Positions 52,297 through 60,991 of a stretch of 64,000 bases of DNA are shown here, piece by piece. The notes beneath the pieces were generated by a model. It worked only from the letters and a program-made list of their open reading frames with translations. It was not told the DNA's origin and made no database searches. This stretch comes from Paraburkholderia nodosa (lineage in GTDB: Bacteria; Pseudomonadota; Gammaproteobacteria; Burkholderiales; Burkholderiaceae), in assembly GCF_001718195.1 (NCBI RefSeq), contig NZ_MCNV01000002.1:434001-498000 (forward strand), written 5' to 3'. The position numbers and the translations under genes are program-made. Every line of letters begins with the position of its first letter. Positions within the stretch are counted from its first letter, which is position 1.

Positions 52297-53544
52297 ATGG
52301 CTGTCAACTTCTCGAAGCTTCCGCCATTGGAACCGATGCCGGAGAATCCGCCGTCGCGCATCGTCTGGACCATCGTGTTTTTCGTCATTGTGATCGCTGG
52401 AATATTCATGGTATTGCTTCTCTGGCCCAAGGGCGAGCCGACTCAAACACCCTGGTTCTGGACATGCGTTACCGTGTACCCGCTGGGAATCGCAACCTTC
52501 GTTGTCCTTCGGCGCTATAGCGTCTACGAAGGGCGCCGGCTAGACGCCATCGCGTGGAACGACGCCCGCGAAAGCTACGTGAACGACGTGTTTGACCGGG
52601 CAAGCCGCCCGCTCGGCATTCTTGTAGCGACATGCAGGTTTGCCAGTGAGGCGAAGGACGATGACTTTGGCAAATTGCTGGATGGATCCGCCAAGCTCGA
52701 ACCGCGGGCAGCCCCAGAGTCAGGCGCTCTACCGGTCAATGCGCGCTGGTTCGAGAAGCCGGACACAGACGAGGGCGGGATGCGTTTCAGGAACGACGAC
52801 GAGCGCCGACGGTATGTCCTGGCATGGGCATTCAGTGTGGCGATCGACGCGGTTGCCGAAGTGGTACGTTCGCTCCCACCAGATTTGAGGTTGAAGGTCC
52901 AGTTGATGCTGCCGGGCGTCGTGGACACGGACGAAGCGCTGGCGATCTGGGAAAGGCGATGGGCGTGGACGGACCTGCGCCCGGTTCAGGTCAGACTCAT
53001 GCCAGAGACGTCCGACCTGATGTACGCCGACGCGTGGCTTGACCGGGTCAACCGCAGGCTCGACGAGGAGGCACGACTTCTCGTTTGCGTGAGACTGAAC
53101 GCAATTTGTCAGGCGCTCCCTCTTGATGGGAGTGCAGAAACCATGGTTGCCCTTCTCGTTGCGCCGGAAGCGGTATGCCAGAAATTCGCGCTCGCGCCGA
53201 TCGCGATGTTCCATCGGCCGAACGGGACAGATCACTGTGCCATAGACGACGCCCTCGCGCGTACCCTGCGATGGGGATGTAGCAAGCCCGCGGACATCAA
53301 ACGGATCTGGCAGGGCGGCCTCGATGGTGCCGGCGCCAATGCGGTAACCAAAGCTGTCGTCAAGGCAGGTATGGGCGCAAAGGTGGCAGATATCGACTAC
53401 ATGGTTGGCCATGCCGGGCCGGCGGCGCCGTGGTTTGCCGTGGCGTGCGCGGCCAATGGCGCGATGCAGGATGGTGCGCCCCAGCTTGTTGCGACGGCTG
53501 GAAAGACCGGAGTCTGTTTTTCGGTTATGCGAAGTGTCACTTGA
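52297..53544 (+). CDS. Membrane protein of unknown function in the type VI island
   Basis: A 415-residue protein. Two membrane helices near the N-terminus (IVWTIVFFVIVIAGIFMVLL and WFWTCVTVYPLGIATFVVLR) are followed by a soluble domain of about 340 residues with YVLAWAFSVAIDAVAEVVRS, LVCVRLNAICQAL and the Gly/Ala-rich end DYMVGHAGPAAPWFAVACAA. Proteins of this shape recur beside DUF2235 effectors in Burkholderia, but no function is known. It starts 25 bases after the lipase and may be coexpressed; it could help folding, membrane docking or self-protection. Confidence 0.8.
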   Translation: MAVNFSKLPPLEPMPENPPSRIVWTIVFFVIVIAGIFMVLLLWPKGEPTQTPWFWTCVTVYPLGIATFVVLRRYSVYEGRRLDAIAWNDARESYVNDVFDRASRPLGILVATCRFASEAKDDDFGKLLDGSAKLEPRAAPESGALPVNARWFEKPDTDEGGMRFRNDDERRRYVLAWAFSVAIDAVAEVVRSLPPDLRLKVQLMLPGVVDTDEALAIWERRWAWTDLRPVQVRLMPETSDLMYADAWLDRVNRRLDEEARLLVCVRLNAICQALPLDGSAETMVALLVAPEAVCQKFALAPIAMFHRPNGTDHCAIDDALARTLRWGCSKPADIKRIWQGGLDGAGANAVTKAVVKAGMGAKVADIDYMVGHAGPAAPWFAVACAANGAMQDGAPQLVATAGKTGVCFSVMRSVT

Positions 53545-53633
53545 CGAACAGGCACCCCGCGAGCGTTCCGCGTGCCACTCGATTGCGGTGTGGAACACGA
53601 GACGATTTATCTCATCAATCCGGAGGTCACATC

Positions 53634-53924
53634 ATGGTCAGGCGGTACGACATTCTGAAGGGCGACAGAACGACAGCGGATGGCACCGTAGTGGGTGGCG
53701 ATCCCAAGGACAGGGTTGGTGAACACGAGCAGGCCTACGAGAAGGACGAAGTATGGTGTCCTGCATGTCAGTCTACAGGCTACATCGTGCGCGACGGGCC
53801 GCGTCAGTCAATGACAGGACCCGATGGCAGGGAAGGCGCACTGAGCGATGACCTGTGCGTGTGCATGTGTGATCCACCTCCACGTCTGCTTCCATCGCAA
53901 TACTCATCTTACGTGGATGTTTGA
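53634..53924 (+). CDS. PAAR-like spike-tip protein
   Basis: A 96-residue protein with GGAGG seven bases before the ATG. RYDILKGDRTTADGTVVGGD is the first PAAR-type repeat; the later EVWCPACQSTGYIVRDGP and DDLCVCMCDPPPRLLPSQ carry the Cys pairs expected to bind zinc at the tip. PAAR proteins sharpen the VgrG trimer and often carry a C-terminal toxin; here the chain ends just after the cone, and sequence after the stop looks decayed. It completes the island VgrG - adaptor - immunity - lipase - PAAR. Confidence 0.82.
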   Translation: MVRRYDILKGDRTTADGTVVGGDPKDRVGEHEQAYEKDEVWCPACQSTGYIVRDGPRQSMTGPDGREGALSDDLCVCMCDPPPRLLPSQYSSYVDV

Positions 53925-54350
53925 GCGTAGGCCAATACTGCCGCGGCAGCTTCACCTCCGAGGGCAGGCCACCGGCTTTGCCATCTGGCATTGCAACTTC
54001 ACCTTCGACTGTAACGACATATGCTACGCAAGTTCCGGTCCGACATTCTCATTGCCCGCGCGCATCTTTCTGACCGGCAGCGCAAAGGCTGGGTCGAAGG
54101 CGACTGCCAGCAGTCCTCCGCCATTGCCACTCGCGGCCATCGCGGCCGCTAACCACGCTGCAATGCCCCTGCCGCCAGGCATGGTGCCGGAGGCGCAATG
54201 ATGCTGGGAGAACTGTTCGGGAGCCTCTTTCCGGCTGGAGATCGCACAGTGAAAAAACTGCCCGCCGCATCAGCCAGGTTAGAGGGCTTCCCGGCATGAA
54301 CGGCCAAAAGCGCCAAAAGCCACGACAAAAAGCACCGCTCGGCACCCAGA
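53925..54350. other. Gene-poor stretch between PAAR-like gene and sigma-54 activator
   Basis: About 425 bases where the two transcription units converge. Plus-strand frames show protein-like stretches such as GSAKAGSKATASSPPPLPLA, close to the Ala/Pro linkers that follow PAAR cones, but broken by stops and frame changes, so a lost C-terminal extension is possible. A minus-strand frame starting inside the activator stop (54367) is hydrophobic at first but unsupported. No terminator was recognised. Confidence 0.4.
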
Positions 54351-55670
54351 TCAAGACCCCTTCTCATGATTCACCTTCTCGGCATGCCGAAAATCCTTGG
54401 AATGAATCCCATGCTTCTTGAGCAGCATCTGCAAGTGCGACCGATTCATATCACAGCGCCGCGCCAGCTCCGCGACCGTACCCCCGGTCTCCTGCAAGCC
54501 GCGCTCGAGAAACGCCCTCTCGGCCTCATCGCTAGCAGCACGCTTGGCATCGCTCAGTGAAAGAGGCGCGCCTGCCGCCTCGGCCTCCGCCACCCGCAAA
54601 GCCAGTGCAGCGGACTTCGGCCGAATATCATCGGGCAGATGCTCGATATCGGCCGTCTCACCCGCAAGACACGAAAGCCGATACACGAGATTACGCAGCT
54701 CGCGAATATTCCCCGGATAAGCATACGTAAGCAGAAAATCGCGCAACTTGGGCGTCAGCTTCATAGGCCGCCGCTTGAGCTGCGCAGCAGCCTCGTCGCC
54801 GAAATAGGCAATCAACAGCGGAATCTCGTCGCTACGTTCTCGCAGCGCAGGCAGCGTGACATGAATCACGCTCAACCGATAAAAGAGGTCCTCGCGAAAC
54901 TGCCCCTGCGCCGCGAGCTCGCGCAAGTTGCGATTCGTCGCGGCGACGATGCGCGTATCGACCCCGATGGGTTCATCGGAGCCCACCCGCTGAATCTCGT
55001 GCGATTCGAGCACACGCAGCAGCTTCACCTGCCCCTGCAGCGGCAACTCACCGATCTCGTCCAGAAAGATCGTCCCCGTATGCGCGCTTTCGAACTTCCC
55101 TTTGCGATCGCTCGACGCCCCCGTGAACGCCCCTCTGCGATGTCCAAACAGTTCTGATTCGAGCAGGTTCTCGGGTATCGCGCCGCAGTTCACTGAGATG
55201 TACGGTCGGTCGGCGCGTGCACCGTTGGCGTGGATCACCTTCGCCATCAACTCCTTGCCCGTCCCGCTCTCGCCGTCGATCAGCACGGGCAGATCGGTGG
55301 GCGCCGCCTTTTCCGCGATCTCCAGCGCTGCGAGCAGCTTCGGGTTGTCGCCGAATATGCCTTCGAAGATGAAGCTGCGCTCGATCAGCGCCTCGCGCCG
55401 CCGGTGCGCTGTGGGCGCGAGGGCATCCGGCCTTGCCAGCGCATCGAGCGCTTCGGGCGCCTCTGCCGCCGCTTCGACGAAGCGCTCCTTGCGCGAGAGT
55501 TGCATGACTTCGTCGCGCAGCGCGTTCGACTGGTTCAAGAGCTTTTCGATATCGGTGCGTTCGAGCCGCGGCGCCCAGCGCAGCGTCGAGCGCAGGATCT
55601 CGATCTTCTCGAGCAGCCCCGCATATGACACAACGGAGCTGCCGAATCCGTGCGGATCGAAGAGTTTCAT
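54351..55670 (-). CDS. Sigma-54-dependent transcriptional activator (NtrC-type, no receiver domain)
   Basis: A 439-residue activator. Residues 1-100 form a helical N-terminus without receiver, GAF or PAS signature. The AAA+ core has Walker A GESGTGKE (133-140), the sigma-54 contact loop GAFTGA (180-185), GTIFLDEIGELPLQGQVKLL and RLSVIHVTLPALRER. The C-terminus GGTVAELARRCDMNRSHLQM is a Fis-type helix-turn-helix. Its ATG overlaps the exporter stop (TGATG), so both are coupled. It should drive the sigma-54 promoters at 39659 and 41914, linking export machinery to peptide production. Control may be by partner protein or phosphorylation, since no sensor domain is recognised. Confidence 0.92.
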   Translation of the reverse strand: MKLFDPHGFGSSVVSYAGLLEKIEILRSTLRWAPRLERTDIEKLLNQSNALRDEVMQLSRKERFVEAAAEAPEALDALARPDALAPTAHRRREALIERSFIFEGIFGDNPKLLAALEIAEKAAPTDLPVLIDGESGTGKELMAKVIHANGARADRPYISVNCGAIPENLLESELFGHRRGAFTGASSDRKGKFESAHTGTIFLDEIGELPLQGQVKLLRVLESHEIQRVGSDEPIGVDTRIVAATNRNLRELAAQGQFREDLFYRLSVIHVTLPALRERSDEIPLLIAYFGDEAAAQLKRRPMKLTPKLRDFLLTYAYPGNIRELRNLVYRLSCLAGETADIEHLPDDIRPKSAALALRVAEAEAAGAPLSLSDAKRAASDEAERAFLERGLQETGGTVAELARRCDMNRSHLQMLLKKHGIHSKDFRHAEKVNHEKGS

Positions 55671-58600
55671 CACGTCCCCAGCTGCTTTTGCACGAGCTGG
55701 TAATACATGCCCTTGCGCTCGACGAGTTCCTCGTGCCGCCCCTGCTCCACGATCGCCCCTTCGTAGAGCACGAGGATCTTGTCCGCCCGCATGATGGTGC
55801 TCAACCGGTGCGCAATGATCAGCGCCGTGCGGCCCTGGAGTATGTCGTGCATGTTCGAGAGGATGTTGCTTTCCGACTGCGTGTCGAGCGACGAGGTGGC
55901 TTCGTCGAACACGAGCAGGCGCGGGTCGTGGTAGAGCGCCCGCGCAATGCAAAGACGCTGGATCTGCCCGCCCGAAAGGCCCATGCCGCGCTCGCCTACC
56001 ACCTGCTCGTAGCCGAGCGGCATCTTGCTGATGAACGCGTGCGCATCGGCCATGCGCGCCACTTCCTCCATGCGCCGCCAGTCCGGCGTTGCATCGCCGC
56101 ACGCGATGTTCTCGGCAATCGTGCCGGAGAACACGAGGTTCGTCTGCATCACGTAGCCCACCTGGGCGCGAAAGTACGCGTGATCGATCGCGCTCATGTC
56201 GTAGCCGTCCACGTTGATCTTGCCTTCGGTCGGCGCGTAGAAGCCCACCAGCAGCTTCGCGAGCGTCGTCTTGCCGGAGCCGCTGCGCCCCACGATCGCC
56301 ACCATCTGGCCGCGCCCCACCGAGAAGCTGATGTTCTCCAGCACATACGGCGTTTCGTTGCCGCCATAGCGGAAATACACGCCGTTGAATTCGATGTCGC
56401 CCTGCAGGTCGGGAAGCAGCACGCGCGAACCGAGGTCGGCGGGCTTCTGCTCGGGCTCGATGTCGAGCACATCGCCTAGCCGTTCCATCGCGACCGCCGC
56501 GTCGTTCATGAGGCTCCAGAGCCCGACGAGGCCCATGAGCGGCGCGAGCACGCTGCCCATGAACGCATTGAACGCAATGAGCTGGCCGATGCTCAACTCC
56601 TGATCGAGCACGAGCGTGGCGCCCGCCCAGAGAATCACGATCGTGGTCGCCGCGTTGAGCAACTGGCTGCCGAGACCCACGAGAATATTGAATGCCTGCG
56701 CGCGATACTGCACTTCGAGCGACTTCGCGTACTTGCGCTCCCACTTCAGGCGCACCGCTCTTTCTATCCCCATGCCCTTCACGGTTTCGACGCCGCCAAG
56801 CGTCTCCATCAGCATGGAGCGCGCATCGGTGGACACGGCAAAGACCTCGCGCGCGTAGCGCTTGATGCGCGGCGTGGCAATGGCGGTGAGCGCCATGATG
56901 GGAATCACGAACGCGATCAGCAGCAGCGTCAGCTTCACGTTGTAGAGGAACATGATCGTGAAGTAGATGAAGATCATCAGCAGGTTGAGCGCCGTGGTCA
57001 CCGTCGATTCGGTCAGAAACGCGCGTATCGTCTGGTTTTCCTGAAAGCGCGCGAAGATGTCGCCTGTTTTGCGGCGCGCGAAGAACGAGAACGGCAGCGA
57101 CATGGTGTGCTTGAAGAACTGCGACATCATCGCGAAGTCGAGACTGCGCACCATGAAATTCGACAAATGCGCGCGTATCGTCGTCATGAGCTGCGTAAAC
57201 AGGTGCGAAATGATGAGTCCCACGATCAAGAGATGCAGCAGGCTCACGTTCTGGTGGACGATCACGCTGTCGAGAATGTTCTGGATGATGAGCGGGGGCA
57301 CCACGCCGAGCAGCTGGATCACGAAGGTCGCGAGAAACAGGTGGGCGAGTATTTTCCGGTAAGGCAGCAGGTAGCCGATGAAGCGCACCCACGGCGAGCG
57401 CGTCGCCGCCTGCGCGCCCGTGGTCTCGACCTCGGTGAACAGCAGGCACGTGCCGTTCCAGCCGCGCTCGAACGCTTCGACGCTCAGCTTGCGAAAGCCG
57501 AGCGCCGGGTCGGCCACCCTCACCCACTGCTTCGACACGCCGTACACGACGATATAGTGGTAGCCCTCCCAGTGCGCGATGAACGGCAGTTCGAACCCTT
57601 GCAGCGCCTCAAACGTGCACTGCACGCCGCGCGTCGTGAAGCCGAGTGCCTCGCCGGTGCGCGCGAGACTGTCCAGCGTCGCGCCCTGCGTCGTCACGTT
57701 CGCGAGGTCGCGCAGCTTGCCGAGCGTCATGGGTATGCCGTAATGCCGGCAGATCATGGCGAGGCACGCTGCGCCGCAATCCATCTCCTCGGCCTGCTCG
57801 ATGAGCACGAAGCGCTTGACCACGCGTTCGCTAAATGCAGCATCCGCCCCGCTGTCCACGGCAACGGGCCGGCTGCGGCGCTCGGCGAGCTTCTTCTGCC
57901 GCTGCAATTCGCGCTCGTTGAAGCGCACGCGCTCTTCCAGCACCTCGCGCAACTTCGGGTTGCGCTCCAGCATGAAATGCACAGTCTTCTCGGGAATCAC
58001 CAGGAGCCGTACATCGGTGAGCGCCGTGGCGGTCGCGGGCTGATTCTGGCGCAGCAGGCAAGCGCGTTCGCCGAAGATCTCTCCCGCGCCGAGCGTCGCG
58101 ATCTGATAGACGCTGCCGTCTTCCTCGCGCGCAATACTGACCTCGCCCTGCCGCACGACATACAGGCGCATGTCACCGCCGGCACCCTGATGGATGATCT
58201 CCTTGCCCGCGCTCACGCGCTTGACGCCCACGCTCGACACATACTCTTCGAGCTCGGCGCGCGAAAGCTTGCCGCGCAGGTCGAAAAGCCGCGTGACGAA
58301 GCCGCCCGCGGAGCTGATCGCGACATAGCTCGTCACGAACGACTGCGCGGCCGGATTCGCAGCCAGCAACGGCTCGAGCGCCGCGCGGGGGATGCAAAGC
58401 ACCTCGGTTTTCGCGGAAGCGCGCACCGACACTTCGTGCCAGTAGTCGCGCAGCATGGCGATTTCGCCGAATACTTCGCGTTCCTTGCGCACGCCGAGAC
58501 TCATTTCCTTGCCGCGCTCTTCGGCGATGATCCGCACGGAGCCCGAGCGGATCACATAGAGTCCGGCTGCGGGCTCGCCGCGCTTGCACAGCGTGTCGCC

Positions 58601-58738
58601 AAATGCGTAGTTGTGCGTTTCGATCTGCGCGGCAAGACGGTCGAGTTCCTCGCGCGAGAAGAGCGAGAGCGGTTCGACCGATGCGAGAAAATCCACCAGC
58701 GACGGCGCGCTGGCAGGTAGGGGCGCCTGGGTGTCCAT
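55670..58738 (-). CDS. C39-peptidase ABC exporter with two cyclic-nucleotide-binding domains
   Basis: A 1022-residue inner membrane protein. Two CAP-type cNMP-binding domains occupy about 20-135 and 150-270 (GEPAAGLYVIRSGSVRII, EVFGEIAML; then GGDMRLYVVRQGEVSI, GEIFGERACLL). The C39 peptidase (305-430) has Gln315, Cys321 in EEMDCGAACLAMI, His394 in HYIVVYG and Asp410. Six membrane spans follow, then an ATPase with GRSGSGKTT, LSGGQ, LLVFDEATSSLD and HRLST. Such PCAT exporters cut GG leaders and export the cargo; the four leader peptides at 39.7-42.3 kb are the obvious substrates. Twin cNMP domains are not part of ordinary PCATs and suggest gating by a nucleotide. Confidence 0.94.
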   Translation of the reverse strand: MDTQAPLPASAPSLVDFLASVEPLSLFSREELDRLAAQIETHNYAFGDTLCKRGEPAAGLYVIRSGSVRIIAEERGKEMSLGVRKEREVFGEIAMLRDYWHEVSVRASAKTEVLCIPRAALEPLLAANPAAQSFVTSYVAISSAGGFVTRLFDLRGKLSRAELEEYVSSVGVKRVSAGKEIIHQGAGGDMRLYVVRQGEVSIAREEDGSVYQIATLGAGEIFGERACLLRQNQPATATALTDVRLLVIPEKTVHFMLERNPKLREVLEERVRFNERELQRQKKLAERRSRPVAVDSGADAAFSERVVKRFVLIEQAEEMDCGAACLAMICRHYGIPMTLGKLRDLANVTTQGATLDSLARTGEALGFTTRGVQCTFEALQGFELPFIAHWEGYHYIVVYGVSKQWVRVADPALGFRKLSVEAFERGWNGTCLLFTEVETTGAQAATRSPWVRFIGYLLPYRKILAHLFLATFVIQLLGVVPPLIIQNILDSVIVHQNVSLLHLLIVGLIISHLFTQLMTTIRAHLSNFMVRSLDFAMMSQFFKHTMSLPFSFFARRKTGDIFARFQENQTIRAFLTESTVTTALNLLMIFIYFTIMFLYNVKLTLLLIAFVIPIMALTAIATPRIKRYAREVFAVSTDARSMLMETLGGVETVKGMGIERAVRLKWERKYAKSLEVQYRAQAFNILVGLGSQLLNAATTIVILWAGATLVLDQELSIGQLIAFNAFMGSVLAPLMGLVGLWSLMNDAAVAMERLGDVLDIEPEQKPADLGSRVLLPDLQGDIEFNGVYFRYGGNETPYVLENISFSVGRGQMVAIVGRSGSGKTTLAKLLVGFYAPTEGKINVDGYDMSAIDHAYFRAQVGYVMQTNLVFSGTIAENIACGDATPDWRRMEEVARMADAHAFISKMPLGYEQVVGERGMGLSGGQIQRLCIARALYHDPRLLVFDEATSSLDTQSESNILSNMHDILQGRTALIIAHRLSTIMRADKILVLYEGAIVEQGRHEELVERKGMYYQLVQKQLGT

Positions 58739-58756
58739 CTGCGTGACTCTGCGCGC

Positions 58757-59509
58757 TCAGTGCGCGTCGATGATATGTTCTTGTGCGCGCTCCGCGAGCC
58801 ATTCTTCGCGCAATAGCCGCCGCACCTCGGACGAGACGTCCGCTTCGAGCGACGCCGGATGCTTTGCCGTCACGCAAAAGATTTCGAAGAACGAGCCGTC
58901 CGGCGCGGGAAACGGGCCGAGCAGGTCGCCGACCTGCGCGTTGAACACCTTCGCCTCGATGTCGGTCTTCAACGACCCACGCAATACCTTGCCGATCACG
59001 CCGCCGCGCTCGCTGGTATCGGCGATCGAATGCTCACGCGCCATTTCGCCGAACGCCTGCGGCTCGTCCTCGAGAATCGACATGACCTCGCGCGCCTTGC
59101 CTTCCGAGTCCACCACGATGTGGCTCACTTCGATGCTGTCGAATTTCGGCGAATTGAGCTTGAAGTAGCTTTCGACCGCCTCGTCGTTGCAGATCAGGTT
59201 GAAGGTCTTCTCCTGATAGAGCGTGTCGGTAATGAAGTGCTCGAATTCGTCGAGGCTGATGCCGAACACGTCCAGGTAGCGATTCATGTCCGCCGCGCGG
59301 TGCAGCCCCCGCACGCGGCGAAACTGGTCGGCGCGTTGCTGGATTTCGTCGGGCTCCACCTTTACGCCCATTTTCTTCGCGGCGATGACCGTGAGCCGGT
59401 CGCGCACCTGCTGCTCGACCAGGCTCTCGAACTGCCCCGTGAGTTTCAGCACGCGGATGAAATCTTCCGTGTCGATCGCTTCGTCGTCGATCCGTACGAT
59501 TGTCGTCAT
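58757..59509 (-). CDS. PpiC/SurA-type peptidyl-prolyl isomerase without signal peptide
   Basis: A 250-residue protein. A SurA-like helical N-terminus (FIRVLKLTGQFESLVEQQVR; DMNRYLDVFGISLDEFEHFI) precedes a parvulin domain from about 125: FDSIEVSHIVVDSEGKAREV, FGEMAREHSIADTSERGGVI and GDLLGPFPAPDGSFFEI. No export signal is seen, so it should act in the cytosol. AGGGGAA precedes the start. Located between the HlyD and exporter genes in one operon, it probably keeps the leader peptides unfolded or presents them to the exporter. Confidence 0.87.
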   Translation of the reverse strand: MTTIVRIDDEAIDTEDFIRVLKLTGQFESLVEQQVRDRLTVIAAKKMGVKVEPDEIQQRADQFRRVRGLHRAADMNRYLDVFGISLDEFEHFITDTLYQEKTFNLICNDEAVESYFKLNSPKFDSIEVSHIVVDSEGKAREVMSILEDEPQAFGEMAREHSIADTSERGGVIGKVLRGSLKTDIEAKVFNAQVGDLLGPFPAPDGSFFEIFCVTAKHPASLEADVSSEVRRLLREEWLAERAQEHIIDAH

Positions 59510-59557
59510 TGCGTTCCCCTGATTTCCGATTCCCGAAATCTGAACTGGTGAATATCT

Positions 59558-60991
59558 TCAGCCAGCGACCTGCCGGAACGGGTCCAGCGCGAAATCGATC
59601 AGGCGCCGCTCGCGCACTACGATTTCGGCGGTTGCCGTCATACCGTAGCGCAACGGATACGTCGCGCCGCCAATCGAAAAATGATCGCGCGCGAGACGCA
59701 CGCGACCCTCGTAAACCGGTTCCTTCGTCTGCACCTGCGGCTTCGTGGTCGGCGAAATATATTCGAGCGTGCCGTCCACCACGCCATAGCGCTGGTACGG
59801 AAACGCGTTGAACTTCAGCTTCACGGGCAAGCCTTCATGCAGGAACGCGCGGTCCTGCTCCGCAATCGCCACCTTCACGACCGGGCGCGCGTTGGCCGGC
59901 GCAATGCCGCCTAGCGGCGTGTTCGCCTGGATCTTGTCGCCGGGCTGCGTCGTCGTCACGTCCGTGATCACGCCCGAGACCGGCGCGAGCACGAGCAGGA
60001 AGTTGTCCTTGTCGATGTTCTCGAAGCGGATGCGCGCCGCGGCGTCGGCGGCAAGGCGCGCGGTTTGCACCTGCAGGCGCAACTTGTCCTCGGTATTGGC
60101 GATTTCGCGCTCCGTCGCGTCGTATTCGATGCGCAGCGACGTGAGCTGCCCGGCACTGCCTTCGAGCTGCGCCTTCGCCTGAGCGAAGTCGTGGCTCGTT
60201 TGCGCCTGCAATTCGCTGAGCCGCGCCTGCGCGATCCGGTAGTTGTTATCGGCCTGCAGGAACGCGCTGCGCTTTTCCTCGACCTGGCTTTGCGAGACCC
60301 CGCCGCCGCCGGGCAGCGCGAACAGCCGCTCGTACTTGTCCTGGTCTTCCTTCGCGAGGTCACGCACGTGGCGCGCGTTGTCGATATTGCCGCGCGCTTC
60401 GTCGAGCTGGGCGTTCTCGGCCTGCTGGAGCTTGCTCGTGCCTTCCGCCACGCGCGTTTCATGCAGATGCATTTCCACGTCCATCTGCGCCTTGAGTGCC
60501 TCGGCCTTGCGCTCCATAAGCGCCTTCTTTTCGGGGAACGCCTTCCAGTCGCGCTCGGCGTCGTCGAGTTTCAGGCGCGCGTCGAGCGCGTTGGTCGCCG
60601 CCTGGATCGCGCCGCGTGCATTGATGCGGCCAATGACGTCGTCCTTCTCCACGGGCTGACCTTCGGCGATGTAGATATCCACGAGTTCCCCATCCACAGG
60701 CGCGTAGATGCGGCGCACCTCGGACTCCGGGGCAAGCGCCCCCTGCGCGCTCACGATGACGTCGGCGCGGCCGACGAACGACCACAGGAGGCCGCACACC
60801 ACGAGCGCCACCATCGTGATGATCGTCGCTTCGATGAGGCGCCACGGACGCGCGGTGAGGATCGCCACCCCTTCCTCGCTGTGGTCGCCCAGCGCCTCGC
60901 CGAGCGGCCGCGGCGGTTCGGGCGCGGCATGCCCATCATGCATGCCGAGCGCCTTGCGCAGGCGCTCAATGAGCTGGCGCGGATTCACCAT
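59558..60991 (-). CDS. HlyD-family membrane fusion protein
   Basis: A 477-residue periplasmic adaptor. One span at about 50-72 (IEATIITMVALVVCGLLWSF) is followed by the lipoyl half VRRIYAPVDGELVDIYIAEG, a long coiled-coil hairpin of about 200 residues (DAERDWKAFPEKKALMERKA onwards) and the second lipoyl/beta-barrel half FLLVLAPVSGVITDVTTTQP. It bridges the ABC exporter and the TolC-type channel. Its start overlaps the end of the FHA gene by 26 bases, so the two are tightly coupled. Confidence 0.93.
   Translation of the reverse strand: MVNPRQLIERLRKALGMHDGHAAPEPPRPLGEALGDHSEEGVAILTARPWRLIEATIITMVALVVCGLLWSFVGRADVIVSAQGALAPESEVRRIYAPVDGELVDIYIAEGQPVEKDDVIGRINARGAIQAATNALDARLKLDDAERDWKAFPEKKALMERKAEALKAQMDVEMHLHETRVAEGTSKLQQAENAQLDEARGNIDNARHVRDLAKEDQDKYERLFALPGGGGVSQSQVEEKRSAFLQADNNYRIAQARLSELQAQTSHDFAQAKAQLEGSAGQLTSLRIEYDATEREIANTEDKLRLQVQTARLAADAAARIRFENIDKDNFLLVLAPVSGVITDVTTTQPGDKIQANTPLGGIAPANARPVVKVAIAEQDRAFLHEGLPVKLKFNAFPYQRYGVVDGTLEYISPTTKPQVQTKEPVYEGRVRLARDHFSIGGATYPLRYGMTATAEIVVRERRLIDFALDPFRQVAG

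Noticed and set aside
54149..54367. 72-codon minus-strand ORF beginning inside the activator stop codon
   Set aside because: The N-terminus looks like a signal peptide, but the rest is low-complexity and the opposite strand carries PAAR-linker-like remnants; support is too thin.
55671..57527. Minus-strand frame continuing upstream of the sigma-54 activator through the exporter gene
   Set aside because: It is a shadow of the exporter, Arg/Ala-rich without motifs; the activator start is fixed by the TGATG overlap.
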